From the NCBI RefSeq assembly GCF_900114285.1, contig NZ_FOSN01000007.1, positions 62,001 through 126,000 on the forward strand: 64,000 bases of DNA. The letters run 5' to 3'. A program made the translations under genes and the position numbers. The notes beneath the pieces were generated by a model, which was not told where the DNA came from, searched no databases, and worked only from the letters and a program-made list of their open reading frames with translations. Origin of the DNA: Methylocapsa palsarum (GTDB lineage: Bacteria > Pseudomonadota > Alphaproteobacteria > Rhizobiales > Beijerinckiaceae). Below, piece after piece: positions 10,379 to 18,795 of the stretch. The stretch's first letter is position 1, and each line of letters begins with the position of its first letter.

Positions 10379-11761
10379 TCATGAATGAACGCCTGGCGGC
10401 GCGCGCCGGGAGAGCCACGCCCGAACTTCAGATCTGCAGACTTCGGCGAGGTTCTCGTCACCAAGACCGTCGATCAACTCTCCGGCGAACGCTTCGAGCA
10501 ACAGCGCCTCGGCCTGCGCGAACGGCAGCCCCCGCGTTTGAAGGTAGAACAACTGGTCGGCGTCGAGACCGCCGCTCGTCGCGCCGTGGCCGCAGGCGAC
10601 GTCGTCAGCAAAAATTTCAAGTTCGGGCTTGTTGTTCATCGCCGCCGTGTCGGACAGCAGCAACGCCTTGCTGAGCATCCGGGCGTCCGTCTTCTGCGCG
10701 AGCGGATCCACCACGATCTTGCCCTGGAAAACGCCAGTGGCCTCTTCGTCGAGTATATATTTGAACAATTGGCGGCCCGAACAATCTGGCGCCGCATGTT
10801 CGACGACAAGCGTGGTGTCCGCGTGCTCCCGCCCGCGAAGAAGCGAGACGCCGCGCAGCGCGCTTTTCGCGCCAGGGCCTTGGAACCGCATGAAAATCTG
10901 GCGCCGGATCAGCCCGGCGCCGGTGACAAGGGCGAAACTGTCGAATTGCGCGCCGGCGCCGATCGATGCGATCAGGCTCTCGACCCGCACGCCGCCTGGC
11001 TCGCCGCCGGTCATCCTCGTCGTGTGGTTGAAGGTCGCGCCCTCGCCCACCGACGCGATAAGACAATTGAAGTTTTGCAGACAATTGAAGTTTTGCAGCC
11101 CACTGAAGGTTTCGTCCGCTCGCGCGGCGCGAACATGCAGGGATTCGGCAAGGCGGATCGACGCCCCGGCCCCAACGACGATCAGCGAACGCGAAAAGCG
11201 CGCGGAGGGTCCGCCCGGCGTCGAGGCGTAAACGAGGTTGATCGGATCATCGCTCCTTGCGCCGGGCGCGACCTCGATCACCACGCCGTCCTGCATCAGG
11301 GCGGCGTTCAGGGACAGGATCGGATCGGCGCCGTCGGCATTCGCCGGCGCCAGCAGCGCGATGAGGTCGGCGCGGCCTTCGTTGAGAACGGATGCAAGCG
11401 AGCGCACACGAACGCCCTCCGGCATCGCGCTCGACAGCTCAGGCGCGAAAACGCCGTCCACAAGCACAAGGCGTTGAGCGAGCGCGCCGGGATGCGAAAA
11501 GTCCGGTCGAAGCGCTTCGATCTCGGCGGCGCCCGGCGCCTCCACCATGGGCAGGGCGGAACGCATGATCGCGCGCAGGTCCGTGTAATGCCAGGACTCG
11601 ACGCGGCGATGCGGAAGCCCGGCCGCCGCGAAGGCCCGAAACGCGGCGTCCCGATACCTCGCGACGTCGCGGCCGCCCGGAAGGGCGCCCTTGCGAGCGT
11701 CGAATCCGGCGCTGAGGGCCCGCTCAGCGGAGGTTCCAGTTGATAAAACGTCAGCGCTGAT
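10379..11761 (-). CDS. sufD: Fe-S scaffold subunit SufD, apparent ATC start
   Basis: SufD forms the SufBC2D scaffold complex. The C-terminal core is clear: SGRQLFKYILDEEATGVFQGKIVV, QKTDARMLSKALLLSD, KPELEIFADDVACGHGATSG. The first ATG in frame (11566) would remove the conserved ESWHYTDLR segment, which is encoded upstream in the same open frame. Between the in-frame sufC stop (11773-11771) and 11566 there is no ATG, GTG or TTG. The codon 5 nt after a perfect AGGAGG is ATC (11761-11759), giving an N-terminus like that of homologs (xSADV). An 18-bp tandem duplication doubles the LQNFNC residues near residue 225. Confidence 0.85.
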   Translation of the reverse strand: MSADVLSTGTSAERALSAGFDARKGALPGGRDVARYRDAAFRAFAAAGLPHRRVESWHYTDLRAIMRSALPMVEAPGAAEIEALRPDFSHPGALAQRLVLVDGVFAPELSSAMPEGVRVRSLASVLNEGRADLIALLAPANADGADPILSLNAALMQDGVVIEVAPGARSDDPINLVYASTPGGPSARFSRSLIVVGAGASIRLAESLHVRAARADETFSGLQNFNCLQNFNCLIASVGEGATFNHTTRMTGGEPGGVRVESLIASIGAGAQFDSFALVTGAGLIRRQIFMRFQGPGAKSALRGVSLLRGREHADTTLVVEHAAPDCSGRQLFKYILDEEATGVFQGKIVVDPLAQKTDARMLSKALLLSDTAAMNNKPELEIFADDVACGHGATSGGLDADQLFYLQTRGLPFAQAEALLLEAFAGELIDGLGDENLAEVCRSEVRAWLSRRAPPGVHS

Positions 11762-11770
11762 GGCCGCCTC

Positions 11771-12532
11771 CTACGCCACGGCCTGATCGGGATCGGTCAG
11801 GTAGTTTCGATAGCCGCTCTTCTCAAGCTCGAGCGCCAGTTCCTTGCCGCCGCTTTTGACGATCCGGCCTTCAGCCATCACATGTACGCGGTCGGGAACG
11901 ATGTAGTCGAGCAGGCGCTGATAATGGGTGATCACGAGAAATCCCCGGTGCGGCGCGCGCAACGTGTTGACGCCGTCGGCGACGACCCGCAGGGCGTCGA
12001 TATCGAGGCCGGAATCGGTCTCGTCGAGGATGCAGAATGTCGGTTCGAGCAGCGCCATTTGCAGGATGTCCATCCGCTTTTTCTCGCCGCCGGAGAACCC
12101 CACGTTGAGGGCGCGCTTCAACATGTCCGGCTTGATCCCGAGTCTTTCGGCGGCGCCTTTCACGCGGCGCATGAAGTCGGGCGTCGACAATTCAGCTTCG
12201 CCGCGCTGTTTGCGCTGCGCGTTCAGCGTCGCCTTGAGAAATGTCATCGTGGCGACGCCGGGAATTTCGATCGGATACTGAAACGCCAGGAACAGGCCCC
12301 TGGCCGCCCGCTCGTCGGGCTCAAGGGCGAGAAGGTCAACGCCGTTCAAGATCACTTCGCCCGACTCGACACGATAGTCCTTGCGGCCAGCGATCACATA
12401 GGCGAGCGTCGATTTGCCGGCGCCGTTCGGCCCCATGATCGCAGCGACTTCGCCATCCTCGACGGTGAGGCTGCAATCGTCGAGGATCTTGCGTCCTCCG
12501 ATCGACACGTTGAGGCGTCTGATTTCAAGCAT
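11771..12532 (-). CDS. sufC: Fe-S assembly ATPase
   Basis: This is an ABC-type ATPase of 253 residues. Walker A is GPNGAGKST, the signature is GFSGGEKKR, Walker B is [12 protein letters not shown], and the switch is [12 protein letters not shown]. SufC drives conformational change in the SufBC2D scaffold. MLEIRRLNV at 12532 starts the domain; the longer frame to 12628 overlaps the upstream region and is unlikely. The stop lies inside the ribosome-binding site of sufD, so the two are translationally close. Confidence 0.95.
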   Translation of the reverse strand: MLEIRRLNVSIGGRKILDDCSLTVEDGEVAAIMGPNGAGKSTLAYVIAGRKDYRVESGEVILNGVDLLALEPDERAARGLFLAFQYPIEIPGVATMTFLKATLNAQRKQRGEAELSTPDFMRRVKGAAERLGIKPDMLKRALNVGFSGGEKKRMDILQMALLEPTFCILDETDSGLDIDALRVVADGVNTLRAPHRGFLVITHYQRLLDYIVPDRVHVMAEGRIVKSGGKELALELEKSGYRNYLTDPDQAVA

Positions 12533-12641
12533 AAGTCTGTTCTCTAAAAGGAGCCGGCCGAGCCTGTCGTATCGCGACCACGGGGGGCTTGTGGAAACAA
12601 CATGCCGGAGGTTATACGCCCGGCGCATGGGGCGGATCCGA

Positions 12642-14108
12642 TCAGCCGACGCTTCCCTCGAGGGAGATGGCGATCAGCTTTTGCGCCTCGACCGCGAACT
12701 CCATCGGCAGCTGCTGCAGCACATCCCTGACGAAGCCGTTGACGATCAGCGCCGTCGCCTCCTCGGCGGAGAGGCCGCGCTGCAAGCAATAGAACATCTG
12801 GTCTTCGGATATCTTCGAGGTCGTCGCTTCGTGTTCGAACTGCGTGCTCGGGTTTCTCGATTCGATGTAGGGAACGGTGTGGGCGCCGCAGGAATTGCCG
12901 ATCAGCAGCGAGTCGCAATTGGTGAAATTTCGCGCGCCCGTCGCCTTGCGGTGCGCCGAAATCTGGCCCCGGTAGGTGTTCTGCGATTTACCCGCCGCGA
13001 TTCCTTTCGAGATGACCCGGCTCGTCGTGTTCTTGCCGAGGTGGATCATCTTGGTTCCGGAATCGACCTGCTGACGACCATTCGAAATCGCGATCGAATA
13101 AAATTCACCGCGCGAATTGTCGCCGCGCAGAATGCATGAGGGATATTTCCAGGTGATCGCGGAGCCAGTCTCGACCTGCGTCCAGGAAATCTTTGAATTT
13201 GCGCCGTGGCAATCGCCGCGCTTGGTGACAAAGTTGAAGATGCCGCCTTTGCCCTCTGAATCGCCCGGATACCAGTTCTGGACGGTTGAATATTTGATCT
13301 CCGCGTCGTCGTGCGCAATGAGTTCGACGACCGCCGCGTGAAGCTGATTTTCGTCGCGCTTCGGGGCGGTGCAGCCTTCGAGGTAAGAGACATAGGAGCC
13401 TTTGTCCGCGATGATCAGCGTGCGCTCGAACTGCCCCGTGTTCTGCTCGTTGATGCGGAAATAGGTCGACAGCTCCATCGGGCAGCGAACGCCGGGAGGC
13501 ACGTAGACGAAGGACCCGTCGGAAAACACGGCGCTGTTCAGCGTCGCGAAATAATTGTCCGTCGTCGGCACGACCGAGCCGAGATATTTCCTGACGAGTT
13601 CCGGATGGCTGTGGACCGCTTCCGAGATCGGGCAGAAGATGACCCCGGCCTTGCCGAGTTCCTCCTTGAAGGTCGTGACGACGGAGACCGAGTCGAACAC
13701 GGCGTCGACCGCCACCCTGCGTTCGACGCCCGCCAGGATTTCCTGCTCCTGAAGCGGAATGCCGAGCTTGGCGTAGACCTTCAGCAACTCCGGATCGACG
13801 TCCTCCAGCGATTTCGGGCCCGGAGCCGTCTTCGGCGCCGAATAATAGTAAAGGTCCTGGTAGTCGATGCGCGGATAGTCGACGCGCGCCCATTTCGGTT
13901 CTTGCATCGTCAGCCAGCGCCGGTAGGCGTCGAGACGCCATTCCGTCAGCCAGGACGGCTCGTTCTTTTTCGCTGAAATGAACCTGACGATCTCTTCGTT
14001 CAGCCCCTTCGGGGCCTTGTCGGATTCAATGTCGGAAAAAAACCCATACTTATATTCCGCGACGTCGATCGATTTGACGCGATCGACGGTCTCCTGAACA
14101 GCCGCCAT
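12642..14108 (-). CDS. sufB: Fe-S scaffold subunit SufB
   Basis: This 488-residue core scaffold protein shows the family pattern [11 protein letters not shown]...[10 protein letters not shown]...YYSAPK near the N-terminus, [34 protein letters not shown] in the middle and [29 protein letters not shown] at the C-terminus. It assembles 4Fe-4S clusters together with SufC and SufD. The gap to sufC (about 110 bp) is larger than others in the operon but holds no gene. Confidence 0.96.
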   Translation of the reverse strand: MAAVQETVDRVKSIDVAEYKYGFFSDIESDKAPKGLNEEIVRFISAKKNEPSWLTEWRLDAYRRWLTMQEPKWARVDYPRIDYQDLYYYSAPKTAPGPKSLEDVDPELLKVYAKLGIPLQEQEILAGVERRVAVDAVFDSVSVVTTFKEELGKAGVIFCPISEAVHSHPELVRKYLGSVVPTTDNYFATLNSAVFSDGSFVYVPPGVRCPMELSTYFRINEQNTGQFERTLIIADKGSYVSYLEGCTAPKRDENQLHAAVVELIAHDDAEIKYSTVQNWYPGDSEGKGGIFNFVTKRGDCHGANSKISWTQVETGSAITWKYPSCILRGDNSRGEFYSIAISNGRQQVDSGTKMIHLGKNTTSRVISKGIAAGKSQNTYRGQISAHRKATGARNFTNCDSLLIGNSCGAHTVPYIESRNPSTQFEHEATTSKISEDQMFYCLQRGLSAEEATALIVNGFVRDVLQQLPMEFAVEAQKLIAISLEGSVG

Positions 14109-14196
14109 TTTTCTTTCTCCTCACCGCCGCGGTTTCAAGGACCGCTGGTTCAGACTTCAATATCCGCCGAAAATCCGCCGGGACTACCCGGAGACG

Positions 14197-15402
14197 TTAC
14201 GCTGCGGCCTGCCTCGCCGTCCTGGTCGTTCTCGCGCCGATGGTCTTCATCGCCTTTGTAAAGGCGCGGATGAACAAATCGCAATCCTCGGCTCGAGAGT
14301 TCCAGCCAAGGCTCACCCGGATCGCGCCCTGGGCCAAATTGTCCGCGACGCCCATCGCCGTCAAGACATGCGATCGTTTGACCTTTCCGGAGGAGCAAGC
14401 CGATCCGGACGAAACGGCGACGCCTTCGATATCCATAAACATCAACAGCACCTGCGCCTCGACGCCCGGGACGGCGAAACAGGACGTATTCGGCAACCGC
14501 TCCGCTTGCGCGCCAAAGAAAACCGCCCCGCCGCACACCCGCCGTATGTCCGTTTCGATACGGTTGCGCAGGCCTTCCATGGCCTGATGGTCGAGTTCCG
14601 ACGCTCCCGTTCCGCTCGACCTGTCCTCAACCGCGCGGATCGCCGCCGCCGTTCCCGCGATCGCTGCGACATTCTCGGTGCCGGCGCGCGCGCCGCGCTC
14701 CTGTCCGCCGCCCCGATGCAATGGACTTCTTATGTGTGACGCGCCGCCGGCAAAACACACCCCCCCGGCGCCTTTGGGGCCGCCGAATTTATGGGCGGAA
14801 AAGACCAGCGCGTCGGCGCCCAGTCGCTCAAGACCGCAGTCAACCTTGCCGGCGCCCTGGACCGCGTCGCAAACCACAAACCCGCCAGAGGCATGAACGA
14901 GCCGCGCCGCTTCCGCCACAGGCTGAAGGGCGCCGGTCTCGTTATTCGCCAGTTGCAGGGCGAGCATGACTCGCGATCCGCGGCGTCTGTCGAGCGCGGC
15001 GTCGAGCGCGGCGATATCGAGAACGCCACGCGGCGTAAGGCCAATGGACTCAACGGCACCCGCTGGAAACCTGCAGCCGGAGAGGACCGCCGGATGCTCT
15101 CCCGCCCCGGCCAGAAGACAATCGAAGGGCCGGGCGTCCCCCGCCGTTTCCAGATCGGGCGTCAACACGAGATTCAGCGCTTCGGTCCCGCCAGAAGTGA
15201 ATATCAGGCTCTTGGCGTCCGCCTGGAAAAAGCCTGCGATCTCTTCGCGGGCCGACTCAATCATCGCGCGCGCCGCCCGTCCTTCGGCGTGGACGGAGGA
15301 CGGATTGCCGCAATGATCGAGCGCCGCACAGATCGCGGCCCGAGCCGAAGGGTGAAGCGGCGTCGTCGCGTTATGATCGAGATACGCGCGAGGCCCATGC
15401 AT
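14197..15402 (-). CDS. NifS/IscS-like cysteine desulfurase, first gene of suf operon
   Basis: This 401-residue class V aminotransferase has PLP lysine K205 (FSAHKFGGPKG) and active cysteine C336 in the long loop SSGSACSSGKV, so it is group I, unlike SufS in the same operon. Other landmarks are YLDHNATTPLHPSA and GTENVAAIAG. Starting at MHGPRAYLDH (15402) fits the family; the frame is open to 15504 but the extra 34 codons cross the promoter. A group I enzyme heading the suf operon is common in Rhizobiales. It could serve tRNA thiolation as well as Fe-S assembly. Confidence 0.9.
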   Translation of the reverse strand: MHGPRAYLDHNATTPLHPSARAAICAALDHCGNPSSVHAEGRAARAMIESAREEIAGFFQADAKSLIFTSGGTEALNLVLTPDLETAGDARPFDCLLAGAGEHPAVLSGCRFPAGAVESIGLTPRGVLDIAALDAALDRRRGSRVMLALQLANNETGALQPVAEAARLVHASGGFVVCDAVQGAGKVDCGLERLGADALVFSAHKFGGPKGAGGVCFAGGASHIRSPLHRGGGQERGARAGTENVAAIAGTAAAIRAVEDRSSGTGASELDHQAMEGLRNRIETDIRRVCGGAVFFGAQAERLPNTSCFAVPGVEAQVLLMFMDIEGVAVSSGSACSSGKVKRSHVLTAMGVADNLAQGAIRVSLGWNSRAEDCDLFIRAFTKAMKTIGARTTRTARQAAA

Positions 15403-15508
15403 GGCGGAGGTCCATCGTAACGGCGAAAACCCGGAAACGACCTCAAGCCTGCGAAAACCGCTTGCAATCCTTCGGGTCGAACGTGGTAAAGAGAAACGGC
15501 GCAAAGAT

Positions 15509-15543
15509 TTTAGAATTATTCTTATGCGCCATGACGATCACAA
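15509..15543 (-). promoter_or_regulatory. Putative suf-operon promoter overlapped by an Irr-box-like palindrome
   Basis: On the minus strand TTGTGA (15543-15538) and AATAAT (15520-15515) are separated by 17 nt, a good sigma-70 layout. The -10 lies within TTTAGAA-TTA-TTCTTAT (15509-15525), close to the TTAGAA-N3-TTCTAA iron-control element bound by Irr in Rhizobiales. Inference: iron-responsive control of the suf operon. The rest of 15403-15760 shows no gene. Confidence 0.5.
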
Positions 15544-15760
15544 GTCAAGCAGGTCCGGAAGCAAGCACGTTTGGTATTGGCGGCGGAGTTTTGATCACAG
15601 CTTGCGAGTATTCGAGAAAAGATCAATGAACGAACGCCCCGGCTTGCGGGTTTAGCGCGAACGTAAGACGCGCGGCCCCGTTGGGCTCCATTGACGCTCA
15701 GTCTGCCGCAGGCCCTCTCATCCGCAGACCGGCGGCGCCGGTATTTATCAGGGAGCACGA

Positions 15761-16450
15761 ATGCCCGAGGTTATGTTTAACGGTCCGGCCGGCCGCATCG
15801 AGGGCCGTTTTCATCCTTCGAGCGTACGCGGCGCGCCCATCGCGATCATCCTTCATCCACACCCGCAATTTGGCGGGACGATGAACAATCAGATTGTCTA
15901 TAATCTCTATTACACGTTCGCCGAGCGCGGCTTCGCGGTGCTACGGTTCAATTTTCGCGGCGTCGGCCGCTCCCAGGGCGGGTTCGACCACGGCCAGGGC
16001 GAATTGTCGGACGCCGCGGCGGCGCTGGACTGGGCGCAGGCGTTCAATCCCGAAGCGCGAGCCTGCTGGATCGCCGGCATTTCGTTCGGATCCTGGATCG
16101 GCATGCAGCTTTTGATGCGCCGCCCGGAAATCGAAGGTTTCGTCTCGATCGCTCCGCCCGCGAACCGGTTCGACTTTTCGTTTCTGGCGCCCTGCCCCTC
16201 CTCCGGTCTGTTCGTTCATGGAGATCAGGACCGCGTCGCGCCATTGCGCGAGGTCACCGGCCTGATCGAGAAACTCAAGACGCAAAAAGGCATCGTGATC
16301 GAACACGCCGTCATTCCGGGCGCCAATCACTTCTTCGAGAACCGGGTCGAACATCTGATCGAGGAGGTCGGCCTCTATCTCGATCGCCGCCTCGGCAATC
16401 CGCCGAGACTGCCGACGCCGACACGAAGCGAACCGGCCGAACGACGTTAG
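15761..16450 (+). CDS. Alpha/beta hydrolase (YfhR/CIC-like small hydrolase)
   Basis: This 229-residue single-domain hydrolase has HPHPQFGGTMNNQIV near the N-terminus (oxyanion region), the nucleophile elbow GISFGSW, an acid in FVHGDQDRVAP and the catalytic histidine in GANHFFENR. The family is widespread in alphaproteobacteria and mostly uncharacterised; the substrate is unknown. It is divergent from the suf operon and its 3' end faces two tandem copies of the interspersed element. Confidence 0.85.
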   Translation: MPEVMFNGPAGRIEGRFHPSSVRGAPIAIILHPHPQFGGTMNNQIVYNLYYTFAERGFAVLRFNFRGVGRSQGGFDHGQGELSDAAAALDWAQAFNPEARACWIAGISFGSWIGMQLLMRRPEIEGFVSIAPPANRFDFSFLAPCPSSGLFVHGDQDRVAPLREVTGLIEKLKTQKGIVIEHAVIPGANHFFENRVEHLIEEVGLYLDRRLGNPPRLPTPTRSEPAERR

Positions 16451-16481
16451 CGCGCGCGGAGCGTTTGAGGTTCGTCTCCTG

Positions 16482-16594
16482 GAGCATATTCCGATTGGAT
16501 TGAAATCAATCCAATCGACAAGAATATGCTCAAGCTTTTGATTCTGGAGCGATTTCTGATCGATCGCATGACTGCATGCGATCGGAAAGCGCTC
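16482..16594 (+). repeat. Interspersed two-hairpin element, copy B1
   Basis: Full forward copy, head-to-tail with B2. The first hairpin arm is GAGCATATTCCGATTGGATT. It lies 31 nt after the hydrolase stop and contains one GANTC site (GATTC). Confidence 0.88.
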
Positions 16595-16709
16595 GAGCAT
16601 ATTCCGATTGGATTGAATCAATCCAATCGACAAGAATATGCTCAAGCTTTTGACTCTGGAGCGATTTCTGATCGATCGCATGACTTCATACGATCGGAAA
16701 GCGCTCTAG
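16595..16709 (+). repeat. Interspersed two-hairpin element, copy B2
   Basis: Full forward copy, nearest to consensus. The right end GCGCTCTAG supplies, on the minus strand, the TAG stop of the sensor kinase gene. It carries GAATC and GACTC. Confidence 0.9.
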
Positions 16710-17749
16710 ATATTGTCCTCGCGCGGGAAGCTTAACCGGACTGTGGTCTGAGGCGCGCGCGAGAATTCCAGCTCTCCGCCCAATTGCCGCGTCAACGCCT
16801 GCATGATTAAGAGGCCCTGGCCCGTGCGCATCGACGGCTGGAAGTTGTCCGGGAGACCTCGGCCATTGTCGCGAACGGTCAGGACGCACGCGCCGCCCGC
16901 GGCGCCGAGATGAATGTCGATCTCACCGGACTCGCCGTCGAATGCATGTTTGACGGCGTTGGTCACAATCTCGGTCAGGATGAGCGACACCGGCACGAGC
17001 TTGCGGTCATCGATTGTCTCCAGGGTCGATTCGACGCGGCACGCAATGTCCTTCGAGGTGCTCGCCTCGATAAGGTCGAGGCAAAGACCCTCAAGGTAGG
17101 CTGAAAGCGAGACCCGCATCTGGCCCGGCGCATAGAGGCGGCGATAGATGATCGCCATATTCACCAGCCGCTCCCTCGCGTCGTCGAGGGCGTCCGGCGC
17201 GGACGAGGGATCTTCCATCACGCGCCGCCTCTGCAACGTCAGGACGCTTGAGGCGAATTGCAGATTGTTGGCGACGCGATGCTGCAAATCGCGAAACAAT
17301 AGATGCTGCTCGGTCAGCTTCGCCTCTGTTTTTTGCAGGGTGACGGACAAATCCTTCCGGGTTTGCTGAAGCCGGCGGACGATTTCGATCTGAAAGGCGG
17401 CCCCAAAAGCGAAAATCAAAGCGGCGGCGGCTGGAGAATCCGGCGAAACCGTATGCGCAGGCGGCGCAAGGAACGCGAACATGGCGGAGACCGCCGCCGC
17501 CGCCACAGCGGGTCCGGCGCCCGCGGCCAATGCGGCAAGGCTCACCGCCGGCAGCGACATCAAAAGAAAGATCCCTGGAGACGGGATTATGAAAAAATCC
17601 CGTATCAAAACAACCAGAATCGCCAGCGCCACGGCGAACAGATAGCCGCCGAACGCGTTTCGCCTGGCGGAGGGCAATTTCAAAACTTTCCATTTGTCGA
17701 GATGGATCGGCTTTAGCTTTCTGTCGGACTCAACCATAAGGTAGGCCAT
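16706..17749 (-). CDS. Membrane sensor histidine kinase (HisKA_2 / HWE-like)
   Basis: The 347-residue protein begins with a DUF4118-like membrane region of three to four hydrophobic segments (residues 35-125). A coiled linker leads to the phosphoacceptor helix RDLQHRVANNLQFASSVL (His near 156), characteristic of the HisKA_2 group. The ATPase domain has the N box LTEIVTNAVKHAF, G1 VRDNGRGLPD and a final GLLIMQALTRQLGG. It may sense light, redox or general stress; no sensor cofactor motif is visible. A lone response regulator is at 24012 but is not adjacent. The stop codon lies in repeat copy B2. Confidence 0.85.
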   Translation of the reverse strand: MAYLMVESDRKLKPIHLDKWKVLKLPSARRNAFGGYLFAVALAILVVLIRDFFIIPSPGIFLLMSLPAVSLAALAAGAGPAVAAAAVSAMFAFLAPPAHTVSPDSPAAAALIFAFGAAFQIEIVRRLQQTRKDLSVTLQKTEAKLTEQHLLFRDLQHRVANNLQFASSVLTLQRRRVMEDPSSAPDALDDARERLVNMAIIYRRLYAPGQMRVSLSAYLEGLCLDLIEASTSKDIACRVESTLETIDDRKLVPVSLILTEIVTNAVKHAFDGESGEIDIHLGAAGGACVLTVRDNGRGLPDNFQPSMRTGQGLLIMQALTRQLGGELEFSRAPQTTVRLSFPREDNI

Positions 17750-17856
17750 CGCGCGCCTCGGAGGTTACTGGTCTTGAATGGTAAGGCGGCGAACTGGGGC
17801 TCGTCATTAAACTATGACATAACGCCCATGGAGGGTCTGCCAATGCAGACATCTCA

Positions 17857-18609
17857 ATGACGAGGAAACCGGCCTTGGACCGCTCCACGCCCTGCAAGGA
17901 TTGCCCGCTACGTCCCCTCGACGTGTTTCGCGACCGCAGCCCGACCGACGTCGACTTTATTCAGGCTTTCAAGGCGGGGGAACTCGTCGTCGGCCCCGGC
18001 GCGACGATCATCCGGGAGAATAGCAAAAGCATCCATTTGTTTACGCTGCTGTCCGGCTGGGCGTTCCGCTACAAGACGCTGGAGGACGGCCGGCGGCAAA
18101 TTATCAACTATGCATTGCCGGGCGACTTTCTCGGGCTCCAGGCGTCGATCTCCAATGAAATGAATCATGGCGTCGACACCCTGACCGACGCGGTCTTTTG
18201 CGTCTTCCCGCGTGACCGGCTGTGGACGCTCTTCACGCAGCATCCGCAGATCAGTTTCGACATCACCTGGCTCGCCGCGCGCGAGGAGCGCACGCTCGAT
18301 GAACATCTCCTCTCGATTGGGCGCAAGACCGCCATCGAGCGCGTCGCCTACCTGCTCTGGTATCTCTACGATAAAGCGCGCGATGTCGGTCTCGTCAAAG
18401 GCGACAAGCTCGACCTGCCGATGCGTCAGGCCCACCTCGCCGATACGCTTGGCCTTTCGCTCGTCCATACCAACAAGACGCTGCAGAAGCTGCGCGAGAA
18501 ACGCTCCCTTGTTCTTGAGGACGGCAGCCTGCGAATCATCAACGAAAGCGCGCTCAAGCTTCTGGGCCGGATCGAAACCGCCGAGATGAACTCGCGCCCG
18601 CTGATCTAG
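17857..18609 (+). CDS. Crp/Fnr-family transcription regulator
   Basis: The 250-residue protein starts with a Cys-containing stretch (CKDCPLRPLDVF), then a cyclic-nucleotide-like sensor barrel (FKAGELVVGPGATIIRENSKSIHLFTLLSGWAFRYKTLEDGRRQI, GDFLG), a dimerisation helix, and a C-terminal winged helix with QAHLADTLGLSLVHTNKTLQKLREK as the recognition part. The two N-terminal cysteines alone do not make an Fnr-type cluster. It is of the FixK/NnrR-like set common in rhizobia. It is divergent from the sensor kinase. The TAG stop is the end of repeat copy C. Confidence 0.87.
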   Translation: MTRKPALDRSTPCKDCPLRPLDVFRDRSPTDVDFIQAFKAGELVVGPGATIIRENSKSIHLFTLLSGWAFRYKTLEDGRRQIINYALPGDFLGLQASISNEMNHGVDTLTDAVFCVFPRDRLWTLFTQHPQISFDITWLAAREERTLDEHLLSIGRKTAIERVAYLLWYLYDKARDVGLVKGDKLDLPMRQAHLADTLGLSLVHTNKTLQKLREKRSLVLEDGSLRIINESALKLLGRIETAEMNSRPLI

Positions 18610-18723
18610 GGCGCATTCCGATCGCAGCGAGCCCTGCGATCGAACAGAAATCGCTTCAGCGTCAAAAGCTTGAGCTTATTCTTGTCGATGGGATGGATTC
18701 AATCCAATCGGAATATGCTCCAG
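18606..18723 (-). repeat. Interspersed two-hairpin element, copy C
   Basis: Reverse-orientation copy: CTAGGGCGCATTCCGATCGC at the left and CCAATCGGAATATGCTCCAG at the right. It supplies the stop codon of the Crp-family gene and lies between it and mutS. One GANTC site (GATTC). Confidence 0.88.
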
Positions 18724-18795
18724 CGCGGGGCTCATGCCGTTTTTCGGCCCCGACGGACCGGTGCAATGCGCCGCGGCCTTTGCTAGGCTCATCTC

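Noticed and set aside
9088-11743. Two long plus-strand open frames across sufS and sufD
   Set aside because: Both mirror well-conserved minus-strand genes; high GC keeps the opposite frame open.
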